A DNA stretch of 37,274 bases. Origin: Planctomycetaceae bacterium (lineage in GTDB: Bacteria; Planctomycetota; Planctomycetia; Pirellulales; Pirellulaceae). Of the stretch, positions 24,795 to 31,765 are shown one piece after another; the first letter of the stretch is position 1, and every line of letters starts with the position of its first letter. Where the stretch lies: positions 1 through 37,274 of the forward strand of contig PBCP01000018.1 in the NCBI GenBank assembly GCA_002717145.1, written 5' to 3'. The translations under genes were made by a program, and so were the position numbers. Under the pieces are notes generated by a model. That model worked only from the letters and a program-made list of their open reading frames with translations. It searched no databases and was not told the DNA's origin.

Positions 24795-25220
24795 TTAACT
24801 GGGAATGGGAAGTTGGTACAGTAACCAGTAAACCACCACGCCGGTCACCGAAACGTAGAGCCAGATCGGAAATGTCACTTTCGCCCATTTAAGGTGCTTG
24901 ACGCGGTTATCTTTCAATCCATGTCTGATCGTCACAATGGCTCCCACCGGGACAAAAATAGCCAGAATAATGTGACTGATCAGTATGACAAAATAGGTGA
25001 GCCTTAGCCATGACGGATGCTGCTCCGGAAACGGCGTTCCACCTCCTTTTTGGTAGTGATAAATCAAATAGCAAACTAAGAAGATGGAAGATACCGCAAA
25101 GCAAGCCAACATCGTCCACTTGTGAGCCACTTCTTTTTTTTGTTTGATGAGTACAAAACCAACCACCAACAAAATTGTAGCTAAGGCATTTAAGGATGCG
25201 TTTACAGCTGGAAAATCCAT
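24795..25220 (-). CDS. DUF420 (CtaM-like) oxidase assembly membrane protein
   Basis: 141 residues with four transmembrane helices. It carries the DUF420 histidine pattern: AHKWTM, LIYHYQ, ILISHIILA and KHLKWAK, one conserved His near each helix end. DUF420 includes CtaM (YozB), reported to be needed for aa3 oxidase function in Firmicutes, so a role in cytochrome oxidase maturation is likely here. The exact chemistry (haem or copper handling) is unresolved. The start is ATG at 25220, 5 bases after the SCO gene's stop, which indicates co-transcription with the oxidase cluster. Confidence 0.9.
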   Translation of the reverse strand: MDFPAVNASLNALATILLVVGFVLIKQKKEVAHKWTMLACFAVSSIFLVCYLIYHYQKGGGTPFPEQHPSWLRLTYFVILISHIILAIFVPVGAIVTIRHGLKDNRVKHLKWAKVTFPIWLYVSVTGVVVYWLLYQLPIPS

Positions 25221-25225
25221 GACTA

Positions 25226-26029
25226 CTATTCCGTCTCTTTAATCTTCTCCGGGGCTTCCGGCGACTCAGAACTATCTGAGATATCGGACGAATCTTCCGA
25301 TTCCTCTTCGATGTTTTGCTCTTGATTCGTGAATTGAGCAATCTGTTCTTCCAATTGCATGCGTTTTTTCGTCCACTCTTCAGGCTCATTCTCTTCTGTC
25401 AGCAGCGTCACCAAATCCTGATTCATCGAACTGAGTTCCTCTTTATCAAGCCAATTATAGGTTCCACGTACATTCCCCCACTTGTCGACGAGGGCAAAAG
25501 AATCGGTGTGAGTGCGAGGGCCTACCGAAACGCGAAAGAATTCTGAGCCAATTCGGTTGATAAAACCTCCATCGCCCGATAGGAACTTCCAATTTGCATG
25601 ATCGGTCGTAAATTTCTGCGAGTACTCGTGTAAACGGCGTGGAGTATCATTTTCTGCATCGCACGTAATACTGATAAATTTTACGCCTTTACGTGCCCAG
25701 GCTTCATGCAAGGACTGTTTAGTGCGATTCTGCTGAACACAAGTTGCCGGACAGGATGCAAAAAAGAAACTGGCAATCCAAACTTTACCCTCCAGACTCT
25801 TCGAACTGAAAGCTTCTCCCTGCTGATCTACCAATTCAAATTCAGTAACCCAAGGTTCCCCAATTCCTGTCTGATAATCAGTCGGGGAAATCTTTGGTTG
25901 CCACTCCGGGTCGACCACTACCTCCCCCTGTCCAGTCTGGTGATTCGCATTTGTTAAAAGCTTGACTAGCAACAGCCCACCGGCTACCACCATCATCAAC
26001 GCAATGAAGAATCCTGCTGATTTACTCAT
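25226..26029 (-). CDS. SCO1/SenC-family copper chaperone
   Basis: A membrane-anchored thioredoxin-fold protein that delivers copper to the CuA site of oxidase subunit II. One N-terminal helix (about 6-25) anchors it. The copper ligands are complete: CPATC (Cys93, Cys97) and His174 in HTDSFALVD. The start of the fold is VTEFELVDQQGE. The C-terminus is unusual for SCO: about 45 residues of charged, acidic, coil-like sequence (EEWTKKRMQLEEQIAQF, then an Asp/Glu/Ser-rich tail). The ATG at 26029 overlaps the stop of the ABC permease by 4 bases (ATGA), tying the transporter to the oxidase operon. Confidence 0.95.
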   Translation of the reverse strand: MSKSAGFFIALMMVVAGGLLLVKLLTNANHQTGQGEVVVDPEWQPKISPTDYQTGIGEPWVTEFELVDQQGEAFSSKSLEGKVWIASFFFASCPATCVQQNRTKQSLHEAWARKGVKFISITCDAENDTPRRLHEYSQKFTTDHANWKFLSGDGGFINRIGSEFFRVSVGPRTHTDSFALVDKWGNVRGTYNWLDKEELSSMNQDLVTLLTEENEPEEWTKKRMQLEEQIAQFTNQEQNIEEESEDSSDISDSSESPEAPEKIKETE

Positions 26030-26877
26030 TTCAAGTCGCTCGCAATTGGACGTTTACAAACTTTAATTGCCAATCCATAAAACAAAGCCGTGGCTACCAC
26101 TATTACCAATATACTTATACTCTGTGATGGCTCCCAGAAGGCTTCTTCTGACAACCTGACTCCGTAAAGAAGATTCCTGACCAACGACACAACGTGCGTC
26201 AATGGGTTGACCTTCATCATCCAGTGCAACACTTCTTGTGAGATTTGCCCCGAACCGCTAACCGGAACCGGGAAAAATGCCCCAGACAATAACCACATTG
26301 GCATTAAAACAAGATTCATGATCGCATGAAATCCCTGTGTGGATTCCATTTTCCAGGCAAATGAAAACCCGATACAAGTCATCATCATCGAAGCAAGAAA
26401 CAACACCCCAACCAACGTCGAAAACTGACTCAGAGACCAACTCACATCTAAAAACAAACCCGCACCCAGAAACAGAGTTCCCTGCAGCATCGCTATGACA
26501 CTGCCACCCAACACTTTACCAGCCACCATCGCATGCCGCGAAACCGGAGCGATCAGAACTCCCTGAAGAAAACCTGCCTGCCTATCTTCGATCACCGAGA
26601 TTGTCGTATAGATGGCAGTAAACATCAGTATCAAAACTAAAGAACCCGGGAAGTAATACTCTAAAAAACTCGTTTTGGTATTTTCCGAGGTCGCAACTTC
26701 AAAGCTACGTTCCAACCCAAATCCGAACAGTAACCACATAAACAGAGGTGTACCTATCGCACCGATCACGCGATTCCGCTGTCGAAAAAACCTTGCCAAC
26801 TCCCGCCAGGCGAGACTTTCAGCCACACGTACCCATGATACCTGACGAACGGGAGAGATCTCAGATGAATCAGACAT
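26026..26877 (-). CDS. ABC-2 type transporter permease
   Basis: 283 residues with about six transmembrane helices. The ABC-2 hallmarks are FLQGVLIAPVSRHAMVAGKVLGG (the cytoplasmic coupling segment after helix 2) and LNLVLMPMWLLSGAFFPV near helix 5, followed by WMMKVNPLTHVVSLVRNLLYG. The family contains exporters of varied substrates such as drugs, polysaccharides and haem. It is immediately downstream of its ATPase (no gap) and overlaps the SCO gene by 4 bases. That position inside an oxidase operon suggests export of something needed for oxidase assembly, such as haem, copper or a thiol carrier. The substrate is inferred and not shown. Confidence 0.9.
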   Translation of the reverse strand: MSDSSEISPVRQVSWVRVAESLAWRELARFFRQRNRVIGAIGTPLFMWLLFGFGLERSFEVATSENTKTSFLEYYFPGSLVLILMFTAIYTTISVIEDRQAGFLQGVLIAPVSRHAMVAGKVLGGSVIAMLQGTLFLGAGLFLDVSWSLSQFSTLVGVLFLASMMMTCIGFSFAWKMESTQGFHAIMNLVLMPMWLLSGAFFPVPVSGSGQISQEVLHWMMKVNPLTHVVSLVRNLLYGVRLSEEAFWEPSQSISILVIVVATALFYGLAIKVCKRPIASDLK

Positions 26878-27837
26878 TCATGATGCCCCCCAGAACCGAT
26901 GTCCCGTACGTGTAATAAATACATCTTCAAGACTCGGCTTACCCACCGAAATCTGCTGAATATTAGACTTATATTTACGGTGCAAATCAGAGACCAGAAA
27001 GGCATCTGACTGTCCTGTTATACGAATCTGTCCGTCGATCAATCGGGCATCGAGGTCCGCTTCGCTGCTGAGCAATTTCAATAGTGCTTCGGGCCTCTGC
27101 GACTCAATAGTAATGACATCTCCGCCGAGCTCAGATCGTAGAATCTCGGGCTTGTTTAATGCAACCAATTCGCCTTCATTCAAAATCGCTATTCGGTCGG
27201 CCTGATCCGCCTCTTCAAGAAGATGAGTCGTCAGAAATACCGTCATTCCGGTCGATTGCTGCAACCGTCTGATATAGTTCCATAGGTCGCTTCGAGCTGA
27301 AGGATCCAGCCCGGTAGTTGGCTCGTCCATGATCAGTAGTCGGGGACAATGAAGCAGGCTCTTGGCCAACTCTACCCGTCGTCGCAGGCCTCCTGACAAT
27401 TCGTCCACCTTATTTTGCAAACGGTCTGCGACTCCTAGTTGCTCACTCACTTCGGCAATCCGTACCTGTGTCTGATTCTTAGACAATCCATACATTACTG
27501 CCTGGACTGCCAAATTTTCGAATGCAGTCAACTTCCCATCGAGTCCAGGCGTCTGAAATACCACACCTAAATCATGACGAACAAGATCGGCCGCCGAAGA
27601 GACGTCATTTCCAAACACGCGCAGGCTGCCCTCCTGAGGTGTGATCAGAGTGGAAAGCAGACGAAAGAGCGTTGTTTTACCACTTCCGTTAGGCCCTAAC
27701 AGGCTAAATAATTGCCCACGATAAACCTCAAATCCAACCTGCTTTAGTGCCTGACGATCCCCATAATGGTAAGACAGGTTTTCGAAATTTATGGCCAATT
27801 GATCCGACATAACGGAAGATCCTGACACCTTAGCCAT
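26878..27837 (-). CDS. ABC-2 transporter ATP-binding protein
   Basis: A 319-residue ATPase. Walker A is GPNGSGKT (48-55), Q-loop GVVFQTPGLD, signature LSGGLRRR (147-154), Walker B LLIMDEP (167-173) and H-loop TTHLLEEAD. The C-terminal 100 residues form the small extra domain common in NatA/DrrA-type exporters, ending KPSLEDVFITRTG. It pairs with the permease encoded directly after it. The start is ATG at 27837; an internal ATG at 27810 would remove nine residues and either is possible. The gene sits 26 bases after oxidase subunit IV. Confidence 0.93.
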   Translation of the reverse strand: MAKVSGSSVMSDQLAINFENLSYHYGDRQALKQVGFEVYRGQLFSLLGPNGSGKTTLFRLLSTLITPQEGSLRVFGNDVSSAADLVRHDLGVVFQTPGLDGKLTAFENLAVQAVMYGLSKNQTQVRIAEVSEQLGVADRLQNKVDELSGGLRRRVELAKSLLHCPRLLIMDEPTTGLDPSARSDLWNYIRRLQQSTGMTVFLTTHLLEEADQADRIAILNEGELVALNKPEILRSELGGDVITIESQRPEALLKLLSSEADLDARLIDGQIRITGQSDAFLVSDLHRKYKSNIQQISVGKPSLEDVFITRTGHRFWGAS

Positions 27838-27863
27838 TTCTTGACAAATGGCTGGTCTGGAGC

Positions 27864-28331
27864 CTAGTGAGTAGCTTCGCCTTCAGCGTGGTCACCGCCT
27901 TCAGCTGGCTCGACATGCCCGGTTGCCCCAACGACTGAAGCATCCTGAGAAGGAATATTGTACGCAGCTCGATCAGTCCGTTCATCCGTGTAATGATTAG
28001 TACGCAAACCAACATCCGGTACGAGCATTAATATGAGAAACAAACTCATGATCGAAGCGGGAATGGTAAGCACCCACTTCCAAGTACCTACTTCCCATTT
28101 CAAGTGCATAAAGAAGGTGATGACTAGGAATGCTTTCACGCAGGATACGGAAATCATGATTCCCCAGCCGCTTAGTTCATTCCCTTCAAACACGCCCTTT
28201 TGAATCAACCATCCCACTAAAGTGGAAATCGCAGTACAAATCATCAGCCCTATAAACACTCGTTTAAATGTTGGCATATGATCATGATCATGATCGGCGT
28301 GATGTTCAGCGTTTTCGTCGTGGTCACTCAT
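27864..28331 (-). CDS. Cytochrome c oxidase subunit IV, bacterial type
   Basis: 155 residues with three transmembrane helices (about 24-44, 56-76 and 84-106) and the typical FFMHLKWE turn of the bacterial COX4 family. This subunit stabilises the oxidase and lacks cofactors. The N-terminus is histidine- and acid-rich: six His in the first 20 residues, ending DHDHDHMP. The C-terminal tail of about 45 residues is also unusual for this normally small subunit and ends GDHAEGEATH. The start is ATG at 28331; a longer frame from 28430 would run into the subunit III gene and lacks homologous character. The gap to subunit III is 58 bases. Confidence 0.88.
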   Translation of the reverse strand: MSDHDENAEHHADHDHDHMPTFKRVFIGLMICTAISTLVGWLIQKGVFEGNELSGWGIMISVSCVKAFLVITFFMHLKWEVGTWKWVLTIPASIMSLFLILMLVPDVGLRTNHYTDERTDRAAYNIPSQDASVVGATGHVEPAEGGDHAEGEATH

Positions 28332-28389
28332 AGTATTACTTTCACTCAGCAATTCTTTTAAATCGAATAAGAGGAATGCACTCCAGGTT

Positions 28390-29646
28390 TTAGAACAGAT
28401 AGAACAATGGGAAGAGGAAGATCCAAACAAGGTCTACAAAGTGCCAGTAAAGACCAGCATTTTCAATGTAATTGGCTCGGGACTTCTCCAAAGTCCAAAA
28501 CATTGGGAAGGCAAACAGGATCAAACCTACGATTACGTGCAAAGCATGAAACCCCGTCAGGAGGAAATAAGTCGCCGAGAACATGTTACCGCTGGGGATA
28601 TGCATAGGCAGTATCACAGGTGACTTAGCATCGTGCAACTTTACATTTAAGCCACCATGTCCATGGGCGTCGTCTGCCGAAGTTGCCTCATGGCTATGGG
28701 AACTTAGGAATTTCAACCTCGCGTTTAAAATTGTCTCTTCGTAAGCCAGCATATTAAGTACATCGTTGTCTTCACCTGCCGCAGTCGTCAATTCTGGCAA
28801 CAACTTTAAGCGTGATTCAATATAAAGCTGTTCGGCATGATGAGTGGCATGAGCCAGTTTCCCATAACGTCGTTCAATTGGATAAACTTCTTGCGCCAAA
28901 GCAATTAATACGTCACGATGATTTAACCCTTCTGCCTGTGGATTCTGTTGGGTGTCAGGAACTTGCCCGACAACGTATTCTGCCCACTGAACCGAATGAT
29001 GCAGAAAGTCTTCAAGCAATACCTGATCAGGTGCCTGGCTTTCTACCTGAGTAACATCTCCAGCATCAGGAACCTGAGCCGCTGCCACTTCGGCATCGTC
29101 ACTTTTAGCCGCCAATGGAATGGCTCCGGCATTGGTCACCGCAGCTCGAAGGTCCCGGAGGTAGTAAACATCAGCCTGTTCATACAACAAACTGCGGCCA
29201 CCAGGATTAGGGTGAATACCATGTTCGAATTTTCCGGCATACTCGAACATCTTGATACCAAGAAAGGCACAGCCGCAGAGGAATGTGAAGGCGAGACACA
29301 CCTTTGCTTTCGAAGATTGATTTCGCTTGGTAGCTTCATAGGTCAAAACTACGGTGAAGCTCGATAGAATCAGAATAAACGTATTCACCGTACCCCAAAC
29401 CTCATCGACATGGACGTCGTGAGGGCTAGGCCAGGTGCCAGCAGGGGATCCAAATCGCAGAACAATGTACGTACCGATCAGACCGGCAAAGAACATTATT
29501 TCTGTCGACAGGAACAGCCACAAGCAGACCTTACCATTATTTATAGGCAACGCGTCTTCGTACTCTAGCTGAAGGTGTCCATGATGATCATCGTGACCGT
29601 GATCGTCATGGCCATGTTCGTCGTGGTGATCTTCGTGTTCGCTCAT
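28390..29646 (-). CDS. ctaE: Cytochrome c oxidase subunit III with large internal insertion
   Basis: A five-helix subunit III. Helices are at about 40-63 (with the conserved Glu49 in [11 protein letters not shown]), 84-104, 113-134, 354-382 ([16 protein letters not shown]) and 395-418 ([18 protein letters not shown]). Family length is about 190-210 residues. This protein has 418 because about 200 residues (about 140-345) are inserted between helices 3 and 4. The insert is mainly helical and hydrophilic with many His (HH at 216-217, HATHH at 266-270, HSH at 317-319, HGH at 328-330). The first 24 residues hold ten His. The reading frame is intact and no intein motif is seen. The ATG at 29646 is preceded by an A/T-rich stretch without a clear ribosome binding site. 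Confidence 0.93.
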   Translation of the reverse strand: MSEHEDHHDEHGHDDHGHDDHHGHLQLEYEDALPINNGKVCLWLFLSTEIMFFAGLIGTYIVLRFGSPAGTWPSPHDVHVDEVWGTVNTFILILSSFTVVLTYEATKRNQSSKAKVCLAFTFLCGCAFLGIKMFEYAGKFEHGIHPNPGGRSLLYEQADVYYLRDLRAAVTNAGAIPLAAKSDDAEVAAAQVPDAGDVTQVESQAPDQVLLEDFLHHSVQWAEYVVGQVPDTQQNPQAEGLNHRDVLIALAQEVYPIERRYGKLAHATHHAEQLYIESRLKLLPELTTAAGEDNDVLNMLAYEETILNARLKFLSSHSHEATSADDAHGHGGLNVKLHDAKSPVILPMHIPSGNMFSATYFLLTGFHALHVIVGLILFAFPMFWTLEKSRANYIENAGLYWHFVDLVWIFLFPLFYLF

Positions 29647-29722
29647 TTTTTATTTTTTCGACTGTGAGGTCTTATTTCGTTGAGGCTGACCGGAAGCCAA
29701 CCCATTTCAATCGTGGTCTGAA

Positions 29723-30631
29723 TTATCCTGCCATCGGCACGCTAAGTAGTGTAAACAGAACCAGAGGTAAATAAATCAGGCTGGCGCGTAACAACGTACG
29801 TGCCGTTTTCTCGTTTGCATTAAGACAATAACGAATGGCGCAAACCAGCTGGAATACGCCGAGTCCGAAAATGATCAGTAACTGGACGTTCGTTGACGGA
29901 ACCGGCCCAATGGTTGCCAGACTAACCGGCAACACAGCCAACGCACCTATTACCGCTTCAATTCCTGAGCGTCGTTGCGTAGCGTCTACAACCGTCCACA
30001 TTTTCATTCCAACTTCGCCGTATTGTTTCCGATACAGATACGCAATCGCCATAAAGTGCGGGAATTGCCAGAAGAACATCAATAAAAATAATGCTGCCCA
30101 GCGAGCATCCATCCAGCTACCTTCCACTGCTGCCCACCCCATCAAAATAGGAAGCGCCCCGGAAACGGCACCTACCGCCGTGTTCAACGGTGTTCTTGTT
30201 TTCATGGGAGTATAAAAGGCAACATAAACCACCCAGGTGGCAACCGACAACACAGCGGTCAATGGATTGACCAAAACAGCAAGATAACCGGCTCCGAAAA
30301 TCAGAGACGCAATTACCAGGAACATAACCTGCTGACTGCTAATCCGACCTGCAGGAATCGGCCGATTACTAGTTCTAGGCATGCGACCATCTAAATCACG
30401 TTCCATCCACTGATTCATTGCGCTCGCACTACCTGCAGTCAGCAATGTCCCTACCAATGCATGAACAATGGCTAAAAAGTCCGGTTGTCCATGGCGTGCC
30501 ACGAATGCGGTAATCGCAACGCTTACCATCACCATGACCGAAATTCTAGGTTTGGTTAATTCGACATAATCCGCCAATCGCGCATGAGGGCTAGCAGCCT
30601 GCTCGTCGTAGGTTAATACACTTGCGCTCAT
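29723..30631 (-). CDS. ctaB: Protoheme IX farnesyltransferase (haem O synthase)
   Basis: A membrane prenyltransferase that adds a farnesyl group to haem B to make haem O, the first step to haem A for the oxidase encoded around it. The UbiA-family allylic diphosphate site is NQWMERDLDGRMPRT (Asn73, Asp79, Asp81). The CtaB-specific segments YTPMKTRTPLNTAVGAVSGALP and FFWQFPHFMAIAYLYRKQY are present, and about nine helices are visible. The length of 302 residues is usual. It lies between ctaA and subunit III with gaps of 58 and 76 bases. The start is ATG at 30631. Confidence 0.96.
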   Translation of the reverse strand: MSASVLTYDEQAASPHARLADYVELTKPRISVMVMVSVAITAFVARHGQPDFLAIVHALVGTLLTAGSASAMNQWMERDLDGRMPRTSNRPIPAGRISSQQVMFLVIASLIFGAGYLAVLVNPLTAVLSVATWVVYVAFYTPMKTRTPLNTAVGAVSGALPILMGWAAVEGSWMDARWAALFLLMFFWQFPHFMAIAYLYRKQYGEVGMKMWTVVDATQRRSGIEAVIGALAVLPVSLATIGPVPSTNVQLLIIFGLGVFQLVCAIRYCLNANEKTARTLLRASLIYLPLVLFTLLSVPMAG

Positions 30632-30689
30632 GGGACTTGTCTCACCTTAATTTCAGCGGCATCAATGATACCGCCAGGTAATATTGCCT

Positions 30690-31730
30690 TTATTTAGTTT
30701 CTCCATCGTTTGGCAAACTAGCGACAAACCGCAGTCGTTGCAAACGAGTAGTTAACAAAACACAGTTAATTAGGATTAGTGAACCGGTTGCCATGTGAGC
30801 TGTCGTAATATGGGATTGCCACCATCCGTACGTAACTACGAGATGATTTGCCGTTAGTTTGGTTTCACCAAACCCCAGCGGGTATCCATACTTCAACACC
30901 CAGGTGCCAACTCCGAGCCCTACTTGTAGCAGAACCAATCCAAGCAACCACTTTCCTGATTGTCGAATCTTCGGAGCCAGTTGCTTACTTTGACGCAAGC
31001 TCAGGGCCACCGCCACTATGTGCCCGGTCACCACCAATCCCATGATGACGTGGAACACCACGAGCATGGAAAAGGTTTGAGTCGATGCCGTCACGGGTGT
31101 GTGACGAACCGATGCTCCCAATACCAGCTGGAGATAAACCAGCACGGTGGTAACCGTGGCCAAACGCAACGGTTTTGCCAGTCGTGTATGGATTTCACCG
31201 GCTAATGCTTCGCAATTTCCAAGCGGGTCATCCCAAAACTTCGTAAACGCCGTCAGGACTACCACTGTTAATGCAAAAAACAGAGGACCGGTACATCCAT
31301 GCAACATTGCCAGCAGTTTCTCGTTCTCAATAACGCGAACGCCCCCCAGGATCCCCTGAGAGATGACTGCCAATAGTGCATACACTACCAACTTTCGCAT
31401 CCATGGCCGCTCGTCGAATTTACGAACAACGACCAATTGTACGATGGTTACCATTCCAACTAATGATCCCAAAAGCCGGTGACCATGTTCAATGAACACA
31501 TCCCACGGCCCCAGGAGCCAAGTTTCCCACGGATACAAAAACATATTGTAACCGTAGGTTGTCGGCCAGTCCGGAACGGCCATCCCCGCATCTGTCGAGG
31601 TGACTAAGCCACCTACCCAAATCAACGGAAAAGTAAGGAAAGTGATCAGTTTGGCTACCCGCATGGGCCAGAGACTCGAAGGACTCTGTAGCCTGACTCG
31701 CTTATCGACCAACTCGATATCCGTAGCCAT
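30690..31730 (-). CDS. ctaA: Haem A synthase (COX15/CtaA)
   Basis: Oxidises haem O to haem A. Eight transmembrane helices in two similar halves carry the conserved histidines: IEHGHRLLG (with the essential Glu of the EHxHR motif), LAMLHGCTG, VVFHVIMGLV and TTAHMATG. The first outer loop reads STDAGMAVPDWPTT and lacks the Cys pair found in the Bacillus enzyme. I use ATG at 31730, because AAGGTGAG is 5 bases upstream. A GTG two codons earlier would be too close to that sequence. It follows subunit I by 35 bases and precedes ctaB. Confidence 0.95.
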   Translation of the reverse strand: MATDIELVDKRVRLQSPSSLWPMRVAKLITFLTFPLIWVGGLVTSTDAGMAVPDWPTTYGYNMFLYPWETWLLGPWDVFIEHGHRLLGSLVGMVTIVQLVVVRKFDERPWMRKLVVYALLAVISQGILGGVRVIENEKLLAMLHGCTGPLFFALTVVVLTAFTKFWDDPLGNCEALAGEIHTRLAKPLRLATVTTVLVYLQLVLGASVRHTPVTASTQTFSMLVVFHVIMGLVVTGHIVAVALSLRQSKQLAPKIRQSGKWLLGLVLLQVGLGVGTWVLKYGYPLGFGETKLTANHLVVTYGWWQSHITTAHMATGSLILINCVLLTTRLQRLRFVASLPNDGETK

Positions 31731-31735
31731 GTTCA

Positions 31736-31743
31736 CTCACCTT
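31736..31743 (-). promoter_or_regulatory. Ribosome binding site deciding ATG start at 31730
   Basis: AAGGTGAG on the minus strand, 5 bases before ATG at 31730. It argues against the GTG at 31736 as the ctaA start. Confidence 0.55.
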
Positions 31744-31765
31744 GATTTAGTTATTCCTTTGTCAA

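Noticed and set aside
28332..28430. N-terminal extension of subunit IV by 33 residues
   Set aside because: The extra frame overlaps the end of the subunit III gene, is unlike other subunit IV starts, and the His-rich MSDHDE start is natural.
28390..29646. Subunit III insertion as an intein, intron or assembly error
   Set aside because: There are no intein splice-junction residues, no intron structure, and the frame continues cleanly into helices 4 and 5. The inserted residues look like normal protein.
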